From Arcobacter sp. F155 (lineage in GTDB: Bacteria > Campylobacterota > Campylobacteria > Campylobacterales > Arcobacteraceae), in the NCBI RefSeq assembly GCF_004116455.1, contig NZ_PDJU01000004.1:1-64000 (forward strand): DNA of 64,000 bases, given 5' to 3'. Below the pieces are notes generated by a model that did not search any database, had not been told where the DNA came from, and saw only the letters and a list, made by a program, of their open reading frames with translations. A program made the position numbers and the translations under genes. How positions within the stretch are numbered: position 1 is the first letter of the stretch; each line of letters opens with the position of its first letter. This document shows positions 18,182 to 27,014 of the stretch, one piece after another.

Positions 18182-19564
18182 TTATTTTAGTTTGTCAGCT
18201 CTTGGGTAGATAAATACAGCATCTCTAATTACAGATACTCTATCAGGCTCATCTACTGCATAAGCTCTAAGTTTTACAGAAATAGGAGTGTCTTTTGTAT
18301 TATCATTTACAAGAACTTTATCTGTTTCAAGTACTACAACTTTTTTTCTAAGTTTTCCAGCAGCTAATTTAAATGGTTTAAATCTTTTAATTACAATATC
18401 ATCTCTACCTATAATCTCTAAATTATATGTATGTGTTTTTGAATCAGTATTTTGGAATAGTAATAAGAAGTTATTAGAAACTACATTGTTTTCTTTAACT
18501 TTATATAACTGAGTAGTTTTATTTACATTTAAAAGCATATACTCTTTTTTTCCACCCATTACAAATAATAGACCAATAACTACAACTAATGCAACTGTAT
18601 ACATGATAGTAGATTTTCTTAGGAATTTAGTTGGTTGATTTTTTTCAATATCCCTTGTACTTGTCCATTGAACTAGTGACTCTTTACCAAGTTTTCCCAT
18701 AACAGTAGTACAAGCATCAACACACTCTAAACAGTTGATACACTCTAATTGTAAACCTTTTCTAATATCAATATGAGTAGGACATACAGTTACACATGAT
18801 TCACATGTTGTACATTCATTTTTCTCTTCTGGTAAGTCTTTTTGTTTGAAGATAATCTTCTCTTTAGAGTCATTGTAAATATTACCACCTCTATTTGTAG
18901 AGTAGATAGCTTGGTATGTATCATCATCATAAAGTACTGATTGTACTCTTGAATATGGACATACATAAACACAGAAATCTTCTTTTAACCAAACAACATC
19001 ATAAACTAAGAAACCAGCGATTGCTAATACAAAACCAATTAAAAACCAGTGTTCTGTTGGATTTTGAATATAAGCAAAAAAGTCTTCAGGTGGAACAAAA
19101 TACCACATAAAGTCAGCAGCAGCAAGTAAAGAAAGCATAGTCCATAAAATAACAGCTACAACTTTTTTAGAAGCATTTTCTGGCTTTGACCAGTTTGGCT
19201 CTTTTTGTTTGTTTTTGATTCTTCTTAAACCTAAAAGTTTTGATTCAATTAAGTCTCTGTAGATAACTCTAAAGATAGTTTGAGGACAGGCCCAACCACA
19301 CCAAGCTCTCCCACCAATAGCAGTTACTGCAAATATTCCTAAGAATAGAAGCATCAGTAAAAACGGCATTAAGTATAATTCTTGCATATCAAATGCAATA
19401 CCCATTAGATGAAGTTGTTTTTTATCAAATGATAATAAAAATATATGGTTACCATTAATTTTAATAAACGGAATAACCAGTGCAACTACAGTTGCAATGA
19501 TATACGCATAATATCTTTTGATTCTGTACGGTGTTTTCTTTAAAACAGCAGCATTTCCTTCCAT
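18182..19564 (-). CDS. ccoG: Cytochrome c oxidase accessory protein CcoG
   Basis: A 460-residue membrane iron-sulfur protein (RdxA/FixG/CcoG) that reduces copper during assembly of cbb3-type oxidase. It has five membrane segments and a NapH-like motif GGRAWCGWACPQ. Two 4Fe-4S motifs follow (CTTCESCVTVCP and CINCLECVDAC), then a C-terminal periplasmic Ig-like domain. The ccoNOPQ genes are not in this window. A terminator follows immediately. Confidence 0.93.
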   Translation of the reverse strand: MEGNAAVLKKTPYRIKRYYAYIIATVVALVIPFIKINGNHIFLLSFDKKQLHLMGIAFDMQELYLMPFLLMLLFLGIFAVTAIGGRAWCGWACPQTIFRVIYRDLIESKLLGLRRIKNKQKEPNWSKPENASKKVVAVILWTMLSLLAAADFMWYFVPPEDFFAYIQNPTEHWFLIGFVLAIAGFLVYDVVWLKEDFCVYVCPYSRVQSVLYDDDTYQAIYSTNRGGNIYNDSKEKIIFKQKDLPEEKNECTTCESCVTVCPTHIDIRKGLQLECINCLECVDACTTVMGKLGKESLVQWTSTRDIEKNQPTKFLRKSTIMYTVALVVVIGLLFVMGGKKEYMLLNVNKTTQLYKVKENNVVSNNFLLLFQNTDSKTHTYNLEIIGRDDIVIKRFKPFKLAAGKLRKKVVVLETDKVLVNDNTKDTPISVKLRAYAVDEPDRVSVIRDAVFIYPRADKLK

Positions 19565-19703
19565 AATATATCCTAAACATTTTTTTTAATTGTATATAAA
19601 CATCGCTTATAATAAGCATAAATTATTATAAGTTCTAATTATAATACTTCCTTGTGATACTTATGTTTTAATTAATGTATATGTTTAAATTGTTATTTAA
19701 GAG

Positions 19704-19739
19704 TATGAAAATAGCATTTATTTAAATACTATTTTCATA
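19704..19739 (-). terminator. Hairpin downstream of chemotaxis receptor
   Basis: Eleven-base inverted repeat TATGAAAATAG / CTATTTTCATA about 20 bp past the receptor stop codon. No clear T-run follows, so it may stabilise the mRNA end rather than terminate. The remaining 19565-19703 is AT-rich and should hold the ccoG promoter. Confidence 0.45.
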
Positions 19740-19759
19740 TAAGATAAGTAGAAATTAGC

Positions 19760-21642
19760 TTAGATGTTTTTTCCAATAAACTCTTTAGAAAGAGCATTTT
19801 CAACAATAACTTTAGCTGTTTTATCTGTTTCCAGAGCTATTTTATTTGTTTGGTTTGCTATTCTTGCATTTTGATTTGTATGTTTATCAAGTTTATTAAT
19901 AACATCATTTATAAGCTGGATATTTTTTTCTTGCTCTTTAGAAGAATTAGAAATTTCTTGAATAGTTTCTGTAGTATGATTAATATTTACTAAAAGTTCA
20001 TCATAACCATTTGTCATATTTAATCCTATCTCTTTTCCTTCATTCGCTTTATTTGTCGCTTGTTCAACTAAAGATTTTATCTCTTTTGCAGCTTCTGCAG
20101 ACCTATTTGCTAAGTTTCTAACTTCTTGTGCAACTACTGCAAAACCTTTTCCAGCTTCACCTGCTGTTGCTGCTTCAACTGCTGCATTTAGTGAAAGAAT
20201 ATTTGTTTGAAATGCAATTTGGTCAATAACTGTGATTGCTTCATTAATCTCTTTAACTTGCTCATCGATTTGTTCCATTGCTAAAGAAGTAGATTTTGCT
20301 AACTTTTGACCTGTATTTGCAGAGTTTGTTAAACTTTTTGAGTATTCTGTGATTCTTCTTACATTGTTTGAATTGCTCATTACACTTGATGTTATATCTT
20401 CAAGAAAAACAGATGTCTCTTTTAGACTTTCTGTTGCACTATGAGTACTTTGATTTAAAACTTTTACATTATCAATTAATTGAGTAGAAGATAGTTCTAA
20501 AGTTTTTCCAATATCTAAAGATTGAGTTAATAATTCAGAGATAACATCTCCTAATTCATTTATTATAACTGCAACTTTTGCAGATGGTTCTGGGAATCTT
20601 ATTCTAAAGTCTTCACTTTTAAATTTTTCAAGAACAAAAATCAATTTATTTAAATCACTTGCAATAGTGTCTTCTAAATACTCTTGTAGTGAATCAAGTA
20701 GCTTTTTTAGTTCAATTAGATTTGGGTTGCTAGATTTTTTTCAATTTTAGCTAGCATATTTCCTTTATTTAGCTCATTTATTACTCTTGCTACATCTTTT
20801 ACAAACTCATCATCTTCTAAAATATTTTTCTCTGTTAATTGAATATTTTTGTTTAGCATTTTTGCCATTAGTCCAAACTCATCATTTGAGTTTAGTTTTA
20901 TTGGTTCTGATGAAGTTGTTTCTTTATTTATAAAGCTAAAAAAGTTAGATAAACCTTTTTGTATACTTTTAGCAGAGCTAGAAAGTTGTTGTGAAATAAA
21001 GAAAGAAATAGCAACTCCAAGTATAATTGAGATTAAAAGTATTATTATCATAGTAGTAGAAAAACTACTTGCTATCTGCCTTGCTTGAGGAGTTAAAATT
21101 TGATTTTTTTGTTCTTCATAGTCTATAAATTCATTGATTGTTTTTAGCCATATAGTAAAGTTTTCCCTTGCTTCATAAACAAGTATTTCTTTTGCTTTTA
21201 GGTCATTTCCATTTAGTTTTAATGTTATTATATTTTCTACAATAGGTAGAGTTTTAGCTTCAATCTCTTTTATTCTTTTTAATATAGTTTTCTCTTTTTC
21301 ATCTACATCTTTATTTCGTGAGAATATTTTATCCATTGGTTTAGCTGACTCTTTATAAAAGTCTTCTAATTTTTTTATATCATTTAAAGAGTTTTTGAAA
21401 AGTTCACTTTCAGGGTTTGATGAAAGTACAATATCTCTAATTGCAATAGCTCTATCATGGACACTTCCTCTAAAGTTAATAGCATATCTTTGTTTTAAAG
21501 AGTTTACTTCTACAACTTCTTCAAGAGTTTTATCAATTTTATTTACTCTATTTATTCCAATGATAGTTACAATAACCATTAGTAAAATCATCAACCCAAA
21601 ACTTAGGTATAGTTTTTGAGAAATTTTAAGATTTTTAAACAT
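19760..21642 (-). pseudogene. Methyl-accepting chemotaxis protein split by a frameshift
   Basis: One receptor gene in two frames. The 5' part (20716-21642) encodes a cytoplasmic start, a first membrane helix (LYLSFGLMILLMVIVTIIGI), a roughly 170-residue periplasmic four-helix sensor, a second membrane helix and a HAMP-like region, and stops at ATQI. The 3' part (19760-20644) resumes in another frame with the signalling domain, including the hairpin [20 protein letters not shown] and [18 protein letters not shown]. The break is at a run of seven A (20735-20741, minus strand). One more A would join the frames through [13 protein letters not shown] and give about 627 residues. It may be a sequencing error, a phase-variable tract or real decay. 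The intact motifs argue against old decay. Confidence 0.85.
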
Positions 21643-21666
21643 TTAATTTCCTTGTTGGTATATAAT

Positions 21667-22068
21667 CTATTCTCTACACTCTAAACAAACTCCTAAAAAA
21701 TTCATAGTAGTGTGAGTTATGTGATAGTTGGTTCTCTTTTCTAAATTATTTTTTACATTAGCTACATCAAAAGAGAGTTCTTCAATCTTTCCACACTTTT
21801 TACAGATAGCATGAAAATGATTAGCTTTTGTGATTTCAAATTTGGATTTCATTCCAGTGATTTTTAATTCAGTAAGAAGACCATTCTCTACCATGGCATT
21901 TATATTTTTATAAAGAGTAGATAGGGATATAGTAGGGAATAATATTTTTATATTTTCAAAAAGAGTATCTATATCAATATGTTGATATTTTTCTATAAGT
22001 TCTAGAAGAGAAAGTCTTTGTGGAGTTACCCTTAATTTATACTGTTTTAATAAATCTTGATAATCCAT
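21667..22068 (-). CDS. Fur-family regulator, PerR-like
   Basis: A 133-residue metal-dependent repressor. The N-terminal winged helix contains VTPQRLSLLELIEK and STLYKNINAMVENGLL. The dimer domain has the HFHAICKKCGKIEEL metal motif and a C-terminal CLECRE that completes a structural Cys4 zinc site. Location points to PerR: it lies just downstream of thioredoxin and a 2-Cys peroxiredoxin on the same strand. Fur and PerR cannot be told apart reliably by eye, so no symbol is given. Confidence 0.82.
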   Translation of the reverse strand: MDYQDLLKQYKLRVTPQRLSLLELIEKYQHIDIDTLFENIKILFPTISLSTLYKNINAMVENGLLTELKITGMKSKFEITKANHFHAICKKCGKIEELSFDVANVKNNLEKRTNYHITHTTMNFLGVCLECRE

Positions 22069-22090
22069 CTTTCTCTCCTATATCTATAGC

Positions 22091-22408
22091 TTAGATATAT
22101 TTGTTAAGTTTTTCTTCTAGTGCAGCTTTAGTAGTTGCACCAATTAGTTGGTCTACAATTTCACCATCTTTAAAGAATAGAATTGTAGGAATAGATCTAA
22201 TTCCATATTTTACTGTTAAGTCTTGTTCTTCTTCTGTATTAACTTTACAAATTTTTGCTTTACCATCATACTCAACTGCTAGTTGGTCAATAGTTGGAGC
22301 AATCATTCTACAAGGACCACACCATGGTGCCCAAAAGTCTACTAATGAAACACCTTCTTTAACTGTTTCTTCCATATTATTTTCATTTATTTCTATACAT
22401 TTTGACAT
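22091..22408 (-). CDS. trxA: Thioredoxin
   Basis: A 105-residue thioredoxin with the active site FWAPWCGPCRM (WCGPC) and the cis-proline segment SIPTILFF. It reduces protein disulfides, including oxidised peroxiredoxin, whose gene lies directly upstream. The frame can be extended to a TTG at 22423, but the ATG at 22408 is chosen: it has AAGGAAAT upstream and gives the usual MSKCIEIN start. Confidence 0.96.
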   Translation of the reverse strand: MSKCIEINENNMEETVKEGVSLVDFWAPWCGPCRMIAPTIDQLAVEYDGKAKICKVNTEEEQDLTVKYGIRSIPTILFFKDGEIVDQLIGATTKAALEEKLNKYI

Positions 22409-22424
22409 TTTATTTCCTTTCAAA

Positions 22425-22448
22425 AGGTCCCTATTTTAGAAGGGACCT
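22425..22448 (-). terminator. Partial terminator between peroxiredoxin and trxA
   Basis: AGGTCCCT-TCTAAAAT-AGGGACCT on the minus strand followed by TTTTG, between the peroxiredoxin stop and the trxA ribosome-binding site. The short T-run suggests partial termination, leaving less trxA than peroxiredoxin mRNA. Confidence 0.6.
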
Positions 22449-22472
22449 ATGATTTCATATTTCTACTTTATT

Positions 22473-23069
22473 TTATAAGTTATCAGAATTTTTACCTAAG
22501 TATTCAGCAACACCTTCAGTTGAAGCTTTCATACCTTCATCACCTTTGTTCCATCCTGCAGGACAAACTTCACCATGCTCATTTGTAAAAATCATAGTAT
22601 CTACCATTCTAATCATCTCATCAATGTTTCTTCCTAATGGTAAGTCATTGATTACTGCATGTCTTACTGTTCCATCTTTGTCAATTAAGAATGAACCTCT
22701 AAGTGCAACTGAATCACCAAATAATACATCATAATCTTTAGAGATTTGTTTACTTAAGTCTGCAACCATTGGGAACTTAACTCTTCCAATTCCACCATTT
22801 TCTACTGGAGTCTCTCTCCACGCAAAGTGTGCAAATTCTGAGTCAACAGAACAACCAATTACTTGAATACCTCTTGCTTCAAAATCTTCAACTCTCTTAG
22901 AGAATGCGATAATCTCAGATGGGCAAACGAATGTAAAATCTAAAGGCCAGAAAAATAATACTGCACCTTTCTCACCAATATTTTTATATAAATTAAAATC
23001 CTCTACAATTTGTCCATCAGCTAATACTGCTGTTGAAGTGAAATCTGGAGCTTTTTTTGTTACTAACAT
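22473..23069 (-). CDS. 2-Cys peroxiredoxin (AhpC/Tsa type)
   Basis: A 198-residue thiol peroxidase that reduces hydrogen peroxide and organic peroxides. The peroxidatic cysteine is in DFTFVCPSEI, the resolving cysteine in GEVCPAGWNKG, and the catalytic arginine region is near RGSFLIDKDG. Length and motifs are those of typical 2-Cys enzymes (TsaA in Helicobacter, AhpC in Campylobacter). trxA and a PerR-like regulator lie downstream on the same strand and form a coherent oxidative-stress group. A palindrome in its promoter region is a likely operator. Confidence 0.95.
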   Translation of the reverse strand: MLVTKKAPDFTSTAVLADGQIVEDFNLYKNIGEKGAVLFFWPLDFTFVCPSEIIAFSKRVEDFEARGIQVIGCSVDSEFAHFAWRETPVENGGIGRVKFPMVADLSKQISKDYDVLFGDSVALRGSFLIDKDGTVRHAVINDLPLGRNIDEMIRMVDTMIFTNEHGEVCPAGWNKGDEGMKASTEGVAEYLGKNSDNL

Positions 23070-23106
23070 TTTATTTCCTTTGATAATTTTTTTCTTTTAT
23101 GGGTGA

Positions 23107-23143
23107 AAGTATAATCAATGTTTTATTAAAGTTTACTTAATAA
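23107..23143 (-). promoter_or_regulatory. Promoter and candidate PerR/Fur operator of peroxiredoxin gene
   Basis: On the minus strand a TATACT -10 box (23107-23112) lies about 40 bp before the peroxiredoxin start. Overlapping the expected -35 region is the inverted repeat TTATTAA-N7-TTAATAA (23123-23143), of the AT-rich palindromic type bound by Fur and PerR. The regulator gene is in the same cluster. The rest of 23144-23377 has no gene; it holds a G-rich tract at 23218-23233 and runs to the transposon edge. Confidence 0.45.
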
Positions 23144-23377
23144 TAGTTATCTTTGGAAAAAAATTATCCTTTATGGGTATGAAAGTGTTGAGTGATTTAT
23201 TTTAAAAGTGATTGTTTGGGGGTAGGGAAGGGGTGTTTAGAGAATATTTTATTATGAAAAGTATAAGTTTCCTGCAATTGCAAAGATTGTTAATACTTTT
23301 ACAATTAGAATTTGTGCAATTTTGTTCTTTTTTATTTTTTCAATCAATTTGTGTCCTTTTTATATAATTTAAAAAAA

Positions 23378-23517
23378 TGTCATATGAAAAATAAATTGAT
23401 AATAAAAGAAAAATCTCCTTACTTCCTAAAGTTCATGCATTCTTTCACTCAGCTTATCAATGACTTTTTAAAACGATATCAAATAAATACTGATAACAAG
23501 CTAATAAATACTGATAA
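23378..23517 (+). repeat. Left end of Tn7-like transposon (TnsB-type sites)
   Basis: Starts TGTCATATG. Three same-direction repeats carry TGATAA at 23397-23402, 23491-23496 and 23512-23517, each preceded by A-rich AATAAA. The last two are 21 bp apart and share ATAAATACTGATAA. A weaker fourth copy (GGATAA) may lie at 23528. The layout of one tip site plus a distant pair resembles the spread-out left end of Tn7. Confidence 0.82.
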
Positions 23518-23542
23518 TACAAATAAGGGATAATATTTAATT

Positions 23543-25210
23543 ATGTATAAATTAAAAAAAGGCAAATACTTTAATATAGGTTATCTATTTGGATTTTGTG
23601 CCATATTTATTTGGAGCTTTACTGCTTATATAGTAAAATCTTATGCAGAGCCTAAAGATGGCTTATCTGTAGCTTTTTTTTCTATTCTATTTAGTATTCT
23701 TTTTTCAATAGGCTACTTCTTTTTAAAAGAGAAACATCATCTAAAATCAAATATGGAAATATTAAAAAATAATCACAAGTTGAAATTGTATATTTTCATC
23801 TCTGCCGTCTTTATTTGTCTCCATTACTTAAGTATATATTATATTTTTTCTACACCATATGTAGTACAAGGAAATATTATAAACTATATGTGGCCACTTC
23901 TCTTTTTTATTCTTAGCAGTTTTATATCAGGAAAAGAAGCTTTAAAAAAGACTAAGGTTACAAGCTTAATCTTTATTTTTACATCATTTATAGGTGCTGT
24001 ATTAATTGCATCAGGAGATGAATTAACTTTAAATTTTATGTCTGATTATAAATATCTTGGAATATCTTTAGTCTCTGCAATAAGTGCAGCAATATACTTT
24101 TTTACCTTGAGCAAATTAAAAACAAGTCTCTATGGCAATTTAAATCACTTTATATATACATCCTTCTTTTTTATAATTGTTTTATTCATTGTATTTCTTA
24201 TACACCCACAAATAATTGATACTAAAGTAGAAGTAATTATCTTAAGTTTTTTTCTTGGTCTATTTAGTATTTTTTTAGGTAATGTTTTTTGGACATTATC
24301 TTTAAATAAGATAGAAAATAAAGACTTTAGTTCAGTAGCATATTTCGTTCCAGTAATTAGTACCTTTATTCTTTTATTTATGACTGACGAAGAGTTTAAC
24401 AATTATATATTTGTAGGTTTAATTTTAATAGTAATTTCAAATATCTTAATTCATTTTAATAAAGAAATCCTTCATACGGTTAATATATGCTTCTCTATTA
24501 TTGTAATGTATTCAGGGATATGTTATCTAATTCCACCACTACATTCTTCCACTAATAACTCAATGGTAAATATGACTGCAACTGTATTTACTTTCTATAC
24601 TGCTTTTTTATTAAATAGGATATGGAATCAAAGAAAAGATGAAGAAGCTATATTATTAAATATATTAGAAGCTGTATGTAAAAGACTAGATAAAGCAGAG
24701 GTTAGTGAAAAAGAAAAAATTCAAGTTATAAATACCATAAAGGTTAAAATGATAAATAGAGATAAAAATTTTAATATGATAAGCTATTTGTCTGATGCTT
24801 TTTATCATTATGAAATACAAATAACTAAAAAAATATTTGTACTAAATAAAGAGTTATTTTTACTTAAATCTAAATCAGTAACTTTTCCAGAACTCCTTGT
24901 TATATTTATGTTAGGAATTATTAGTTTAATATATGTAATAACCTATAGAGAAAGTACTTTAATTGGAGATTTAATAGCAATTGCTTTTGCTTCTTCTGTA
25001 ACATATATAATATATATAGTTCATGATTTTAATAAATATGGATTTATGAATACAGACAAAATACTTAGAGTTTTTAATTATTTAAAGATACAAAAAGATA
25101 ACCATAGTTACTATTTAATCAAACAATATCTATTAATAGTTTTATTAGTATTGGCAATATTGGTTATTGCATTCCTATTCTTCAACAAATATTTTACGAA
25201 TACTGTTTAA
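23543..25210 (+). CDS. EamA/DMT-family transporter with extra C-terminal membrane domain
   Basis: A 555-residue membrane protein and the first cargo gene at the left end. Residues 1-310 look like an EamA (drug/metabolite transporter) protein: two repeats of about five membrane helices, starting GYLFGFCAIFIWSFTAYIVK, with a conserved NYMWPLLFF segment. A second part of about 245 residues is unusual. It has two membrane helices, a charged cytoplasmic stretch (about 360-440) and three or four more helices. Ordinary EamA proteins stop near 300 residues. No substrate is evident. Its 3' end overlaps the convergent methyltransferase gene by 17 bp. Confidence 0.75.
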   Translation: MYKLKKGKYFNIGYLFGFCAIFIWSFTAYIVKSYAEPKDGLSVAFFSILFSILFSIGYFFLKEKHHLKSNMEILKNNHKLKLYIFISAVFICLHYLSIYYIFSTPYVVQGNIINYMWPLLFFILSSFISGKEALKKTKVTSLIFIFTSFIGAVLIASGDELTLNFMSDYKYLGISLVSAISAAIYFFTLSKLKTSLYGNLNHFIYTSFFFIIVLFIVFLIHPQIIDTKVEVIILSFFLGLFSIFLGNVFWTLSLNKIENKDFSSVAYFVPVISTFILLFMTDEEFNNYIFVGLILIVISNILIHFNKEILHTVNICFSIIVMYSGICYLIPPLHSSTNNSMVNMTATVFTFYTAFLLNRIWNQRKDEEAILLNILEAVCKRLDKAEVSEKEKIQVINTIKVKMINRDKNFNMISYLSDAFYHYEIQITKKIFVLNKELFLLKSKSVTFPELLVIFMLGIISLIYVITYRESTLIGDLIAIAFASSVTYIIYIVHDFNKYGFMNTDKILRVFNYLKIQKDNHSYYLIKQYLLIVLLVLAILVIAFLFFNKYFTNTV

Positions 25211-25919
25211 TACTAAAGATATCATATTCTTCTAGAACTTTTACTTCTTCTTCATCTACAGAGTTATTATTAATCCATTCTTCAATTATCATATCATTGA
25301 AGCTCCATAAACAAGACATTTGTTTTGAGGAAATTCCTTTTAAATAAATTTCTTTTGGAATACTAACATGTTGTCCAAATGTAAAATGTTCAACATCATA
25401 TTTTTTACTTAGATTGCAAAGACCTTCTCTTGCTTTATATTGAGTCTTCCATAACTCCTTCGCTTCATCAAATAAGGGGAAGCTCTTTAATGATTTTTCG
25501 GTTCTTTCAATAATATATATAGTACCATTTTCATTTAATATTTTAAAACATTTATCTAAAAAACTTTTACTCTCAATTTCTAGTAGATGATAAACACTTT
25601 TAATAAAGATTGTATCAAATTTCTTTTCTAATGCATCAATTTTAATAGCATTGAATATTTTATAGTCAACATTAATAGGAATAAATGAAGCATTTGCTTT
25701 GTCAATTAATGACTCATTACTATCTACTCCAAGAATATGTGAATCATTAAATATTTTTGCAAGTGCTCTAGTTGATAACCCTGTTCCGCAACCTAGATCT
25801 AAAATTGTATTAGGCTTTATATATCTCTTTTTTACTTCATTAAATAATGAAATATTATAATTGTAAAAACTACTATAGAAGTTTTCAAAAATTTCTGGTC
25901 TATAAATTAAATTACTCAT
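25194..25919 (-). CDS. Class I SAM-dependent methyltransferase
   Basis: A 241-residue Rossmann-fold methyltransferase. Motif I is ILDLGCGTGLSTRAL (near 39-53), the ribose-binding acidic residue is in ILGVDSNE, and a post-motif strand FDTIFIKSVYHLL follows. The C-terminal third is not diagnostic, so the methyl acceptor is unknown. It is a cargo gene of the transposon, convergent with the EamA gene. Confidence 0.8.
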   Translation of the reverse strand: MSNLIYRPEIFENFYSSFYNYNISLFNEVKKRYIKPNTILDLGCGTGLSTRALAKIFNDSHILGVDSNESLIDKANASFIPINVDYKIFNAIKIDALEKKFDTIFIKSVYHLLEIESKSFLDKCFKILNENGTIYIIERTEKSLKSFPLFDEAKELWKTQYKAREGLCNLSKKYDVEHFTFGQHVSIPKEIYLKGISSKQMSCLWSFNDMIIEEWINNNSVDEEEVKVLEEYDIFSIKQYS

Positions 25920-26578
25920 AATTAAATATTATCCTTTGTTAAATCTATTCTAGCAAAACTTTAATCTTTAAATCATAAAATATCACGATACAATAATTCC
26001 ATACTGTGGTAATATATTATTTACTATATCAAACTTATGTGATTTTAAAGCAACGTGAAAATTTATCCAGTTACTATTTATATATTTAAATATATTATAA
26101 TAGTATATTTATTTAATATATATTGTTAGATTATGAGATGTTTAAAAAGAAAGTGTTTATTAGTTTTGTAGTTATTAATTATATATATTGAATTATAAAT
26201 AATATGAGGTTTTTAATAGAGAGTTTTATGTAATCTATTAAAACCTCTGACTATATATATTATGTATTTTCACATTTGTTAAGTTAAAAATAACTTAATA
26301 GGTTTTAGAAGCTATTATTAATTTTATATTTTATTTGATTTAGTTCTTCTTGTTTATTTACAACATATATAATGATTAATTTAAATAAATAGAATATCTA
26401 ATACATATTTTAATGTATTTTATCGAATATAATAATTATAAGTGATTATACAATAGTGAAATAAGAAATTAGAATGGACTAGTTAATCTTATAAATAAAC
26501 AGTAAAAAAATTATTTTAAGCATACCATAATTAATAATATTATAATATACTTTTCTAATTTTATTAAAGGAGAAACAA
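25920..26578 (+). promoter_or_regulatory. Long AT-rich intergenic region with promoter for the C39 cluster
   Basis: 659 bp without a credible gene on either strand. The last 40 bases hold a TATAAT -10 box (26541-26546) and a strong AAAGGAG ribosome-binding site (26566-26572) for the TTG-started gene at 26579. The remainder is extremely AT-rich with short runs of TATATA. No tRNA or small RNA structure is apparent. Confidence 0.5.
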
Positions 26579-26929
26579 TTGAGAAAAATAATTTTAGGAT
26601 TAGGATTAGGGGCAAGTCTTTTATTTGCAGTGCCTTCATCAGAAGTTGATTTATTATCATCTGTTACAAATGGTGAAGTAAATGGTGTAAATTTAGAGTT
26701 AAATAAATCAGATATGGAAAAAGCAAATGGAGGATATACATGGAGACAACCTCAGGTAGGTAAGGTCTTTCATAATAAAACGCTAAATACTGTAAATAAT
26801 GCATTAACTAATAAAAGAAGAGGAACTACAACTAGTGGAAAATCTATGGTTGATAGACTATATAGTAATAATACCAGTTCTTATAAGGTAATAAGTACAC
26901 GAGAGTTTAATAGCTTTAGAAGAAGATAG
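26579..26929 (+). CDS. Small exported protein with double-glycine cleavage site, likely C39 substrate
   Basis: A 116-residue protein, not matched to a named family. Residues 1-18 look like a Sec signal peptide (MRKIILGLGLGASLLFAVPS). Residues 33-52 (NGVNLELNKSDMEKANGG) look like a double-glycine leader of the kind cut by C39 peptidases, with Gly51-Gly52 and hydrophobic or acidic residues at the expected positions before it. The remaining 64 residues are basic, rich in Asn, Ser, Thr and Arg, and end FNSFRRR. The start is TTG with a near-perfect ribosome-binding site. A strong hairpin follows it, and an exported C39 peptidase is encoded 1.9 kb downstream. Substrate status is inferred from motif and context. 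Confidence 0.72.
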   Translation: MRKIILGLGLGASLLFAVPSSEVDLLSSVTNGEVNGVNLELNKSDMEKANGGYTWRQPQVGKVFHNKTLNTVNNALTNKRRGTTTSGKSMVDRLYSNNTSSYKVISTREFNSFRRR

Positions 26930-26941
26930 ACTATTGATTTA

Positions 26942-26976
26942 AACCTTTAGATTATTAAATTAATAATCTAAAGGTT
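26942..26976 (+). terminator. Seventeen-base-pair intercistronic hairpin
   Basis: AACCTTTAGATTATTAA and its exact complement are separated by a single A. No T-run follows (acactcttat), so it is more likely an RNA 3'-end stabiliser or partial terminator. It would leave the small upstream gene more abundant than the three genes after it, as is common for subunit or peptide genes. Confidence 0.7.
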
Positions 26977-27014
26977 ACACTCTTATAAAATAAAATAATT
27001 TAATAGGAAATAAT

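Noticed and set aside
23312-23533. 73-codon frame on the plus strand
   Set aside because: It spans the transposon boundary at 23378 and consists of end-repeat sequence; it has no ribosome-binding site and no recognisable product.
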